Assembly: GCA_016630955.3 (NCBI GenBank)
Contig: CM049988.1
Location: forward strand, 2,170,001-2,234,000
Source: Didymella arachidicola
Lineage: Eukaryota; Ascomycota; Dothideomycetes; Pleosporales; Didymellaceae
DNA length: 64,000 nucleotides
Direction: 5' to 3'
Part shown: positions 54,363-64,000 of the stretch, in pieces
Layout of the letters: every line of letters starts with the position of its first letter
Numbering within the stretch: position 1 is the first letter of the stretch
Position numbers and translations under genes: made by a program
Notes under the pieces: model-generated
Told to the model about the DNA's origin: nothing
What the model saw: the letters and a program-made list of their open reading frames with translations, nothing else
The model's database searches: none

Positions 54363-56371
54363 ATGCTCTCTACCGACTCGCGACCGCGATGGCGGACAAC
54401 GCTCGTCGGCGGGCTGCTGGCAACGCTCTCCATGCTGCCGGGCATTGCAGCACAGGCACAAGCAAAGACACAGGCGGATTACTTTGTCCATGATCTTCCC
54501 GGCGCGCCGCAGCCGCTGCTGAAGATGCACGCAGGGTAGGCAGACGGCAGACAGATGTCACTGTAGTACCCATCACAGCTAACAATAGTCGTACAGGCAC
54601 ATCGAAGTTGACGCGGCGCACAACGGCAATCTCTTCTTCTGGCACTACCAGAACCGCCACATCGCCAACAGGCAGCGGACAGTACTATGGCTCAACGGAG
54701 GCCCCGGCTGCTCCTCAATGGACGGCGCCATGATGGAGGTGGGACCATACAGAGTGACAGAAGATGGGAACCTGAAATACAACAACGGCTCATGGGACGA
54801 GTTCGCCAACATGCTCTTCGTGGACCAGCCTGTTGGCACTGGCTTCAGCTATGTCAACACCGACAGCTACTTGAGCGAGCTGGACCAGATGGCAGAGCAC
54901 ATGGTCATTTTCCTCGAGAAATGGTTTACGCTGTTTCCTGAGTACGAACACGATGATGTAAGTCCATACACCTGAAATGAGTCGTGTCGCGACTGACAGC
55001 AAGCAGTTCTACATCGCAGGCGAATCATACGCAGGGCAACACATCCCTCATATCGCGCGCGCAATCCTCAAACGCAACAAACAGCAGGGAGTCCGACCGT
55101 GGCCGCTGAAGGGCTTGCTCATCGGCAACGGCTGGATCTCCCCTGTCGATCAATACCTCGCGTACCTCCCGTTCGCGTACCAGAACGGCCTGATTCAAGC
55201 AGGATCCGAGTCGGCGAGTCGAGTCGAGCAGCAACAGTCAGCGTGTGTCAAGGCCCTCAATGATGGTGGCAAGGATCGCGTCGACACACCCATCTGCGAG
55301 GCTATCATGACTACAATTTTGGAAGAGACAAAGAACAAGGACGCTGATACTATGAGTCAGTGCATCAACATGTACGACATTCGACTGCGAGACGACTCTT
55401 CCTGTGGAATGAACTGGCCTCCGGATCTGAAGCAGGTCACGCCTTACCTCCGCCGTCAGGATGTCATCAACGCTCTCCACGTCAACCCCGACAAGAAGAC
55501 AGGATGGCAGGAGTGCAACGGAGCGGTCACTGGTCACTTCCGTGCCAAGAACAGCGAGCCTGCCATCAGGTTCCTCCCAGAGCTGCTTGCTGAGGTGCCG
55601 ATCACGCTCTTCTCAGGCGACAAGGACATGATCTGTAACCACGTCGGCACAGAGAGAATGATCGATAAGATGACTTGGAACGATGGCAAGGGCTTCGAGC
55701 TCTCTCCAGGCGTTGTGTCGTCAAAGCAGGACTGGTCGTTTGAGGGCGAGCCAGCTGGTACTTACCAGGAGGCTCGTAACCTGACCTACGTTGTCTTCTA
55801 CAACGCGAGTCACATGGTGCCGTTCGACTACCCTCGACGAACCCGCGACATGCTCGACCGATTCCTCGGTGTCGACATTGGCGAGATTGGTGGCACACCG
55901 GCCGACAGCGTCATCGATGGCGAGAAGGGCCCGTTGACAAGCGTGGGTGGTCACCCGAACTCCACCAAGGCTGAAGAGGACAAAGCACAGCAGCTCAAGG
56001 AGGCTGAGTGGAAGGCTTACTACCGCTCTGGCGAGGTTGCACTTGTTGTTTTAATCATTGTGGCTGTGCTATGGGGAACTTTCCTCTGGCGCAGTCGCAG
56101 CCGCAGCAGCGGCTACCAGGGAGCTGACGGAGACGAGGGCCGCGAGTCTCTCCTTACCGGCATGGGCCTCGACAACTTCAGACGCAAGGAGCGCAGTGCG
56201 GACCTCGAGGCCGCGGACTTCGATGAGCGGGAGCTCGATGACCTCCCTGGCAAGAAGTCAAACGGGTATTCGGACAAGGCACGGGGGCCGCAAAACGATT
56301 CTACGTTCAGTCTGGGCGTAGATAGCGATGACGAGGCAGGGAGCAGTGAACAGGGCCGCAGGAAGGAGTAG
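54363..56371 (+). CDS. KEX1: Kex1-type carboxypeptidase D (serine carboxypeptidase S10)
   Basis: Exons 54363-54535, 54597-54957 and 55007-56371; 632 aa. N-terminal signal/anchor (about 13-30), then the S10 domain: [26 protein letters not shown], catalytic Ser ~185 in [10 protein letters not shown], Asp in [10 protein letters not shown] (383-386), and His ~447 in [11 protein letters not shown]-terminal transmembrane span (about 522-539, [18 protein letters not shown]) and a long acidic cytosolic tail follow, as in Golgi Kex1. It trims C-terminal Lys/Arg from peptides after Kex2-like cleavage in the late Golgi. The MHAGHIEVD motif is rebuilt by intron 1. Tail acidic clusters (DFDERELDD) may serve retrieval. 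Confidence 0.95.
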
Positions 56372-56862
56372 ACGATGCATTATGGCGTTTGGAAGACACA
56401 TTGTATTACCAGAATCGGATGTTGGAACCTAGTATACGCATTGCGGGTGTTGTCCATCTGGTAGAAACTGAAACACCTTTCTTGCTCTCAGTCTCTCTGC
56501 ATGAAATAGCTGACGACTTTCTGCTAATCCTACCGTGGAAGCACGTTTTGAAAATCCGCGTAGTTGATAGAGAGGCGCGGCCCCGCACGTGAAAAACAAG
56601 CCGTGCAGCAACACTTCGGTTGGCTACAAACATGCAATAATAATCGCATATTATCCGCGTCATCTTCACCAGGCAACATAATTAGTCCAGATCATTTCTT
56701 GATGCTGGAGCCTGAAGGAAGCGGGGATACAGGCGGCCAATTGCTGAGCACGTGAATAGGCGTCGCGCTAAGGCTCCTGCCGCCTTGAACGCGTCGCCTT
56801 TGGCCACCCTTCAACATCAACGCGTCGCCGCTCAATGCACATCGACGAGTGAGTGCAATACA
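56372..56862. other. Intergenic, no gene seen
   Basis: Between KEX1 and RAD52, both on the plus strand. No feature. Confidence 0.5.
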
Positions 56863-58789
56863 ATGCCTGCGTAAGTTGAACCGAATGCGAATATGTTGCA
56901 CACATAGTCGCTTCTGTTTATGACGATGTCGAAAACATCTAACGGTGACACAGGCCAGGCGCCCAATACAGCGGCGGCGACGTCAGGAACCCATTCGAGG
57001 AGCGCGCCGTGCCCAACTTCACCGCACAAGAAATCGCGACGTTACAGAGCCGGTTGAACAAGCAACTGGGTCCGGAGTACATATCTCAACGGCCTGGTCA
57101 AGGTGGAGGCCGAGTCGCATATCTGGAGGGAAACAAGGCCATAGCTCTTGCAAACGAGGTGTTTGGGTTCAATGGCTGGTCGAGCTCATTGGGGCAGGTT
57201 CAGATCGACTATGTATGTTACTCGACTGGGGACGAAAGAAGTCGACTGACATGTGCAGGTTGATGAGCATCAGAACGGCAAGGTCAGCCTGGGTCTGTCG
57301 ATTGTTGTGAGGATCACGTTGAAAGACGGCACATATCACGAGGCAAGCCAGTAGCTCCAAACACAGCATTTTTGTCTAACAAACGCAGGACATAGGCTAT
57401 GGGTCGATAGAGAATGGCAAGGGCAAAGCGGCATCGTTTGAGAAAGCCAAGAAAGAAGCAGCGACAGACGGCTTGAAGCGTTCACTGCGCACATTCGGCA
57501 ACGTACTCGGAAACTGTCTCTACGACAAGGAGTACCTCAAGAAGGTCCAGTCTATGAAGGTCGAGCCGATCAAGTTCGAAAAAGGTAACCTCTACCGACA
57601 TCCGGACTTCGCACTACCGCCGCCGCAGGAAGAGCAGGCCCTCGTCAAGCCAGAACCCCAACGAACGCCTAGTCGGCCAAACCAGATTCTGAGGACACGA
57701 ACGGAGCATCTCACACACTCGACTACCGCGGAGTCAGCGGACTTTGACGACGAGTTCGACGGCAACCTTTTCGATGGTGTTGAGGTATCTGAAGATCGTG
57801 GCGAAGCAACGTTCGACTCGGCATCTTCAGACACGGTAGGACCACAAGCAGTCGAGGCGTCGCGGCCCGGAAATGGTGCGAATGGAACGAACTCTGGCCG
57901 CAACACTCCTGGTCCCAATAACGCCCAACTACCGCCGCAAAGACAGGTGGCGCCGACAGGACGTGGACAGGGGCCTCCACAGCAGTATCAGCCGAACCAA
58001 CCTGGCCGGCCACAGCCCAATGGACCAAATCAACGTGGTCCACAGACACCCCAGCAGCCCCGGCCAGACCAGACGCGACGAATGCCACCGCCAACGAATG
58101 ACATCCACAAGGCACCTGCGCCTCAGCAACAGAATGTGCAGCCGCCTCAGCAGCAACCGCTAAGGACGACACCGCCACAAGCCCAACAAGCTAACCAGCC
58201 GCGACCTGCACCACAAGGTCCAGGCGATGTAGGCTCCCAGAACAATGGCCCCACCCACAACGTTCCAGCACAAGTAGGGTTTGCCTCTGCCCGCGCAGCC
58301 GAACAGGTACAAACCGCCAACCCGGCGATGCCTCTGAACTCTGTGGCGTTCAACCCATACGCAGAGTCACCCGTGCCGAAAGAAAAGCGCACGCCAGGCC
58401 TCGACTACACGCGCAGCGTGCCAGTGAAGCGCAAAGACGACGGCAACGCACCTGTCGCCCAGCCACAGGGTCCCGGCCGTCCAACAAACGGCAGTGCAGC
58501 GGGGTTCAATCGGCCAAGCAACTTTGTCAATCCACAACAGGACGCGAACCGGCGAATTGGCATGCCAGCAGGAGGCGCCAACTACGCCATGAGTCCTAGT
58601 GCGAATCGCGGCGCGTACAAGCCCCTCTCGATCAACAACCCGGCCGCCAACGCGCTGAAGCGAGAACGCGGTGCGCTGCAGGACGTGACGAATGCGGGTC
58701 CGAACGGTGGTGTTGCAGAGGGGGGCGACGCGAAGAGACAGCGGGTGGAGGTGCCTGGCGTGGAGAACGCGGGTGTGACGTCGACTTAG
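56863..58789 (+). CDS. RAD52: DNA repair and recombination protein Rad52
   Basis: Four coding exons: 56863-56870 (8 nt, ATGCCTGC), 56954-57212, 57259-57342 and 57389-58789; 583 aa. The N-terminal annealing domain is clear: [80 protein letters not shown]. Intron 3 (57343-57388) starts with GCAAGC rather than GT, with CTAAC branch and CGCAG end; splicing is required to read HEDIGYG. The C-terminal ~330 residues are Pro/Gln/Asn-rich and disordered, expected to carry RPA- and Rad51-binding segments. Rad52 anneals single strands and loads Rad51 in homologous recombination. Confidence 0.95.
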
Positions 58790-59241
58790 CACGGATTAAG
58801 CATGGGACGGATTTTTTTTTGGGTGCGAAGGGTGTGTGCTTACGCATGTTCACGGCGTTGTTGGGACAGTGGGACGGTGTTTGGCGTTGGGCAGACGAAA
58901 GTCGACTTATGAAGGCATTTTTAGGCATGTAGAGTTTACGATTTCATGAGCAGCAGCTCGCAATGCGTTGAATTACTGCATTGTCTTGGTCATGAAGATG
59001 TGAGCACAATAGGGGGGGCTTTTCTAAAGTGTTACTTTATTATTCGTAGCTCGAGTGCAGCAGCGGTATCAGGGCAATGTCAAGCTCGGTGTGAGCGACA
59101 CCTGTCTCGAGCACACTGGCGAGTCTACTCGCCATGCCGACTCGTGAACATGATTATGCACCTTCATCGAAAGCACGCTCAAGCATCATAGCCCGCGTCT
59201 TTCCCCTATCCCTTAACCCGATCCCCTCCCCACCACCCCCC
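58790..59241. other. Intergenic between converging genes
   Basis: 3' flanks of RAD52 and SKI8, with a T-run at 58811. No gene. Confidence 0.5.
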
Positions 59242-60253
59242 TCAACCCGCCGCCTCCCTGTAAAAACTAACACTATTCCCCCCCCCACCAAGCGCAAACA
59301 TCTCGCTCTTCCCCGCCGCCTTGGGCAACCACCTCGCACTCCACAATGCCTTATCGCCATACGCATGCGTCGCCACACACCCCCTCGTCTCCACACGCCA
59401 CACCTTCGCCCTCCCGTCATACCCCCCACTCAACAAATACTCCCCCGTGTCGCTCCAGTCCAGACTCACCACCCACCCCCCATGGCCTGCCAGATTCGCG
59501 ACTTGCTCACCGGACTTGACGTCGTACAGCGCGATGATGCGCGCGTCGCCGCCCGCAGCGAGGAGCGTGCTGGCGGGCGAGAAGGCGACGCTGCGCACGG
59601 GGTGCACGAGCCCCGGGAGAGAATGCACAAGGCGGCCGGTGTCGTTGCTGAAGATGTACACGCCCCCGTTCTCGTGCCCGCTCGCGGTGAAACTCCCGTT
59701 CCCGCTCAGCGCGACGCTCAGCCCGAAACTACCCTTCGTTTCGTAGGTGCGGATCAGCGGCAAGTCCGCGCTGGGGTCGAGCGACCAGACGTTTATTTGG
59801 CCTGTTATGCTGGATGAGGCGAGGTATTGGCCGTCTGCGCTGAGAGCGATGGCCCATACGGAACCGGGCTTGTTCCCGTCCTTGATCTCGCCGTGGAGGG
59901 ACCATTGGGTGGTAGAGGGGTCCTGGCTCCATATCTTGACGGAGCCGTCGAAGCCTGCTGAGGCGGCGCGGCGCGCGGTGGATTCGGACGCGGTGGCGAG
60001 GTGGTGGATGCCCAGCGGGTGGGCGTTGGTGAGAGTTTGCACGAGCGGGAAGTCCGCGGCGGTGGTGTCGTAGATGTTTATGGAGGAGGCGCCGGATGCG
60101 GAGAGGAGCTGGGTCGGGGTTGGGGCGAGGGCGAAGACGTCGGAGGCGTTGGGGTGCGCGTTGTCGACGGTGTGGAGGGTGAGGTATTGTTTGGACTAAT
60201 TGAGGGTGTGAGTGGGTTTGTGAGGGGCAATGGTGGTGTGGAGTGCGTACCAT
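59242..60253 (-). CDS. SKI8: WD40 protein Ski8 (Rec14/Wdr61-like)
   Basis: The start codon ATG (60251-60253) is immediately followed by an intron donor (GTACGC); a 55-nt intron ends at CAATTAG, and exon 2 (59242-60195) encodes the rest, 318 aa: M|SKQYLTLHTVDNAHPNAS. WD repeats are recognisable: FALAPTPTQLLSASGASSIN, AASAGFDGSVKIW, LASSSITGQINVW, AGGDARIIALYDVKSGEQVA and LLSGGYDGRAKVW. Ski8 scaffolds the Ski2-Ski3-Ski8 complex that feeds mRNA to the cytoplasmic exosome, and fungal Ski8/Rec14 also helps form meiotic double-strand breaks. Divergent from guanylate kinase with 242 bp between starts. Confidence 0.9.
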
Positions 60254-60495
60254 GGCGAGTGGCCGAAGCGCTGCGGCTTTGGAGGCGTGGGGAGCGAGCG
60301 GATTGGTGTCTCTATGGGCGTTGTGCCAGTCAACGACAAATCGTGCTCGATTACGTAGGGGCGAGCTACAAAGTAGAGACAAACAGCGGCCCCGCACTGC
60401 AAACAGCGCAAACAGCGCAAACACCAGACCCCTAGCTCCACCGCCAATCACACGCCAGCGCCTCACCAGCATCCCCCATCTCGTCCCTCGCGTTG

Positions 60496-61261
60496 ATGTT
60501 GAGGTATCCAGTCGCGCTCGCACGCAGCCTGTCACTCACTCTGCGCTCCCCACCCCCCGCACTCTCCTACACCACAGCCATGGCCCCCACCACCCCCCGC
60601 GCAATCGTCATCTCCGGCCCCTCAGGCGCCGGCAAATCCACCATCCTCGCGCGCCTCTTCGCCGAGTACCCCACGCGCTTCGGCTTCAGCGTCTCGCACA
60701 CGACCCGCGCGCCCCGCGGCGCCGAGCGCGACGGCGTCGAGTACCACTTTGTCAGCAAAGAAGAGTTTGCGGATTTGGTGGAGAAGAAGGGGTTCGTCGA
60801 GCACGCGACGTTTGGGAGTAACAGCTACGGGACGAGTGTTGCTGCTATTGAGCAGATTGAGAGGGAGGGACGGGTGTGTATTTTGGATATTGAGATGGAG
60901 GTGAGTACTCCCTTGCCTTCCCGTCCTTTTACTTTGGGGGGAGATTGGGGGGAGGGGGGGGGGGGTTGAGGTGATGGCTAATGTTTATTGTATGTAGGGC
61001 GTCAAGCAGGTAGCCAACCACCCTACGTTTCCGCGCCCGCGGTTCTTGTTTCTCTCGCCGCCGAGTATGGATGTGCTTGAGGAGCGGTTGAGGGGCCGGA
61101 AGACGGATAAGGAGGAGGATATTGTGAAGAGGCTGAATCAGGCAAAGGTCGAGATGGAGTTTGCGAGGAGTCCAGAGGCGCCGCATGACAAGATTGTGGT
61201 GAATGATGATTTGGAGAGGGCGTATCAGGAGGCGAAAGCTTTTATTATTGATGAGGAGTAA
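60496..61261 (+). CDS. GUK1: Guanylate kinase
   Basis: Exons 60496-60900 and 60998-61261; 222 aa. It phosphorylates GMP/dGMP to GDP/dGDP with ATP. The P-loop GPSGAGKST is at about 41-49. The GMP-binding region (FSVSHTTRAPRGAERDGVEY, FVEHATFGSNSYGTS) and RVCILDIEMEGVKQV follow, then the lid RLRGRKTDKEEDIVKRL. The first ATG adds 28 residues (MLRYPVALARSLSLTLRSPP...) that look like a mitochondrial presequence; a second ATG at 60580 (MAPTTPRAIV) starts the usual cytosolic enzyme. Both forms are possible. The intron (97 nt) contains a G-rich run around 60940-60965. Confidence 0.95.
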
Positions 61262-62434
61262 AGAGGCTGGACCAGATGGTGATATCAGGGTATTCATGGG
61301 AGTATATGAGAGTAACATGAAGATCGTCACAGTCCAGACAGAAGCATATCATAACAATATATCAAAGTGATATTCTCTACATAATATAATCTCTGCCAAA
61401 GGCTCAGATACAGTTGAAATACTCAGCATCGGCGTCCTACCACTTTGGGATTCAGACTGCCTCAGTGCTTGACTCTATTTCATGTGTCTCATCATGTGAC
61501 CTTTGCCAAAAGAAAGGAAAAGGAATCCGGCTTGTTCGACCAAGCGTGCTGTCAGCACCTCCTCGAGCAGATCCAGAAAGAAAAAATGAACGCTCCTCGC
61601 ATCGAGAATAAGCCCCATTGAGTTACCCCCACAACACCCCCGTATCACCGAGGAGCGCAGGGGCAATCGCATAACCATAAACTGGACGAGAAGACCCTCG
61701 TACCCAGCGCCCTCGACACCTCTCTCCTCCTCTTAGCTCAACACAATCCCTAGCGGCGGGCGAGGTGGCCAGCGGACTCATATCATCGCCCCGGTGCCAG
61801 CCCCTCCACCCGCAGCGTCGGAAAAGCAGCAAGCCAAGAGTGCAAGCGTCGAAAGGGCGAGGGCGCCGGTGCGGTACGAGGCCGCGCTTCTATGGCGGAT
61901 CGTTGCTGAAAGTGCGCGATTAGCGGCGTCCGGGGACTTTCTCCCAAAGCAGGGCGAGATGGCGGAGCCACTCTGTGTGTGTGCTTCGTTGCGATTCTTC
62001 GAGCGAGGAGCGTTGGAGGAGGGGAGGCAGGAGAGTGGCAGGAATTATTTAGCGGCCGGGGCTCGGCGCGTGTTTGCCCGGGCGAGGCTAGGCGGCTTTA
62101 GGCGCAGGGCTGTGGGTGCCTGTGGGTGCCTGTGCGTGTGCCTGGTGGAGCTCAGACTGGCTTTCCTGACGCTTTGTTTCTTTGCGCGGCGCGAGAGTAT
62201 AACTGCTGCAGTCGCCTCGCGCAGTCTCCGCACACCACCCGGCCTCCCTCTTGCCTGCCATTGAGTCGCGTCTGCCTGCGTGACCTGGACGCGCCCAAGT
62301 TTGTGCGCCAAACTCTTGCACCAAGCTTCTTGCACCGTCCTTCTGAGCTTGCGATAGCTGCGCCGCGAACCACTACGAACCACTACGAACCACCGCGAAC
62401 CACCGCGCACCACCACAACCCCGACACACACGCC
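61262..62434. other. Intergenic and RAE1 leader, no gene seen
   Basis: The 156-codon frame at 61794-62264 is Arg/Ala-rich read-through of GC-rich DNA, has no ATG start and is not called. A 10-bp tandem repeat sits at 62367-62410. Confidence 0.5.
62367..62410 (+). repeat. 10-bp tandem repeat in the RAE1 5' leader
   Basis: Four to five copies of GAACCACTAC / GAACCACCGC in tandem, 25 bp upstream of the RAE1 start codon. Confidence 0.8.
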
Positions 62435-63618
62435 ATGGCGCTCTTCGGATCCGCGGCCGCAGCGCCGGCGAGCTCCACGACCGGCGACACCAGCAAGGAC
62501 GTCGAGGTGCCGCAGAGCCAGCTGCCCTCGGACAGCATCCAGGACCTCGCCTTCTCGCCCGGAGCCGACTACCTCGCCGTCGCGAGCTGGGACAAGAAGG
62601 TGTACATTTACGAAATCACGGCCTCGGGCGCGAACGGGAAGTATCTGTTTGAATGCCAGGGGCCGGTGTTGGGCGTTGGCTGGTCCAAGGCGAGCTCTAC
62701 ATGATCAGATGTCATACATGCACCAACTAACAACTCGCAGGACGGCACCCGCATCGCGGCAGGCGACTCCACCGGCAACCTCAACATCGTCGACCTCCGC
62801 ACCGCCGGCGCAGGCGGGCAGATCCAGGCCCAGCAGGCAAAGGCCCACGACGAGGCCATCAAGTGCGTGCGCTGGTTCCAGACGGGCGGCCAGGACTACG
62901 TCGCGACCGGCTCGTGGGACAAGACAGTCAAGTTCTGGGACCTCAAGGGCGCACAGCCAGTCGGCACGCTGCAGTGCCAGGACCGCGTCTACAGCATGGA
63001 CGTCAAGGACCAGCTGCTCGTCGTCGCGACCGCCGAGCGCCACATCAACATGATCAACCTCAACGAGCCCACCAAGATCTACAAGACCATCGTCAGCCCG
63101 CTCAAGTGGCAGACGCGCGTCGTCAGCTGCTTCTCCGACGCTTCGGGCTTCGCCGTCGGCAGCATCGAGGGCCGCTGCGCGATCCAGTACGTCGAGGACA
63201 AGGACACCAGGTATGCACCTCCCCTAAGACCCTGTCACAAACTAAACCCCCCAGCCTCAACTTCTCCTTCAAATGCCACCGCCAGAACGACACCACCCAG
63301 CGCGACGTCGTCAAGGTCTTCTCCGTCAACGCAATCTCCTTCCACCCCCAGCACGGCACATTCAGCACCGCAGGCGCCGACGGCACATTCCACTTCTGGG
63401 ACAAGGACGCCAAGCACCGCCTCAAGGGCTACCCCGAAGTCGGCGGCAGCATCACCGCCACCGCCTTCTCCCGCAACGGCGACATCTTCGCCTACGCCGT
63501 CAGCTACGACTGGAGCAAGGGCTACACGGGGAACAACCCCCAGTACCCCATCAAGCTGAAGCTGCACCCCGTGTCCGGCGACGAGTGCAAGCCCCGCCCC
63601 GGCACCAAGAAGAGGTAA
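62435..63618 (+). CDS. RAE1: mRNA export factor Rae1/Gle2 (WD40)
   Basis: Exons 62435-62689, 62741-63210 and 63255-63618; 362 aa. WD-repeat blocks are diagnostic of Rae1/Gle2: SIQDLAFSPGADYLAVASWD, KVYIYEITASG, YVATGSWDKTVKFWDL, VVSCFSDASGFAVGSIEGRC, SLNFSFKCHRQND, VNAISFHPQHGTFSTAGADG, FHFWDKDAKHRLKGYPEVGG, FAYAVSYDWSKGY. It docks at the nuclear pore (via the Nup98 GLEBS motif) and supports mRNA export and spindle assembly. Intron 1 (62690-62740) appears to begin with GC (TCCAAG|GCGAGC), with a CTAAC branch, and no GT donor gives the right junction WSK-DGTRI. Confidence 0.95.
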
Positions 63619-63746
63619 ACCCGGCTGGACGCGGGGTTCCTCTCTCTTCAAACGACGCGGCTGATGGACATTCCTAAAGTGACTACCCGCGCACCCGACG
63701 AACAGACTCGCCGAGTGTCTCCCCGCGAGGCTCGATACGGCACTAG

Positions 63747-64000
63747 CTAGCCGTTGCTGACAAAAGAAGAGATGGGATTGTTTTTGTATTGCATTAGCGT
63801 TTCAGACGGATCGGCGTATACGGATCTCGTGGTGGATAGGAAGAATACCATGTCTTGCATCGCTTGTGGCTGCTCATCTTGTGTCATGTCGAGGTGGCTT
63901 GGGTGATGGGATCTATCGTGTAATGTGCAAGCATCTCCTCTTATACACCGTGTCAGATCCGGTCCGGGTTTCGTTTGATAATACTCGAGGGACACGCCGG
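63747..64000 (-). CDS. Possible C-terminal exon of a gene running off the window
   Basis: The minus frame is open from the window edge to TAG at 63747, 83 or more codons: SLEYYQTKPGPDLTRCIRGD ... DEQPQAMQDMVFFLSTTRSV ... KNNPISSFVSNG. There is no ATG near its start, so if it is real the gene begins beyond 64000. Polar, no recognised family. It could equally be a chance open frame in the RAE1 3' flank. Confidence 0.35.
   Translation of the reverse strand, partial: GVSLEYYQTKPGPDLTRCIRGDACTLHDRSHHPSHLDMTQDEQPQAMQDMVFFLSTTRSVYADPSETLMQYKNNPISSFVSNG

Noticed and set aside
57592..58792. Several 75-150-codon minus-strand frames opposite RAD52
   Set aside because: They are shadows of the Pro/Gln-rich RAD52 C-terminus.
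61794..62264. 156-codon plus-strand open frame upstream of RAE1
   Set aside because: It opens with GTG and has Arg/Ala/Leu composition expected of read-through GC-rich DNA, with no domain and no splice sites.

Overview
The window is nuclear DNA of a filamentous ascomycete (Pezizomycotina; Dothideomycetes is my best guess but is not proven here). Genes are monocistronic on both strands. They are interrupted by short introns (about 44-104 nt, GT/GC...AG, CTNAC-like branch sites), and the proteins are typical fungal ones: a fungal-only complex I subunit, ICE2, KEX1, endosulfine, SFM1, a GH5_5 endoglucanase and a P450. I spliced every multi-exon model by eye from donor/acceptor sites plus reading frame. 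No tRNA, rRNA, CRISPR array or recognisable transposase gene was seen.

Layout. Positions 1-15.7 kb hold conserved and metabolic genes: the tail of an UNC93-like transporter, a mitochondrial RRM protein, a P450, a 450-aa single-pass glycoprotein-like protein, an NmrA-like reductase, a secreted GH5 cellulase, an 812-aa RING/coiled-coil/disordered protein and a complex I subunit. Positions 15.7-38 kb look like an accessory stretch. Conserved genes are sparse there (AVT-type amino-acid transporter, BTB protein, a small coiled-coil protein), and between them lie many small lineage-specific candidates. The most striking is a run of three co-oriented small genes (24.1-26.1 kb), each encoding a short soluble region followed by one C-terminal membrane segment. 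A BTB-like gene broken by one stop codon follows them, and a frame-shifted small gene lies at 19.0-19.5 kb. An 81-bp hairpin bounded by 10-bp direct repeats sits at 33 kb. Positions 38-64 kb are dense with housekeeping genes: ICE2, MYG1, UPS2, a P-loop kinase, glucosidase I (CWH41), endosulfine (IGO1), SFM1, KEX1, RAD52, SKI8, guanylate kinase and RAE1/GLE2.

Themes. Several genes serve the secretory pathway (ICE2 in the ER, CWH41 in ER glycan trimming, KEX1 in the late Golgi) or mitochondria (RRM protein, complex I subunit, UPS2). Others act in RNA and genome maintenance (RAE1, SKI8, RAD52, SFM1). Gene structure is unusual in places: three introns appear to use GC donors, SKI8 has a coding exon consisting only of ATG, RAD52 starts with an 8-nt coding exon and SFM1 has an 18-nt microexon. 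Clustering looks like ordinary genome order rather than a metabolic cluster; I found no PKS, NRPS or terpene synthase next to the P450.
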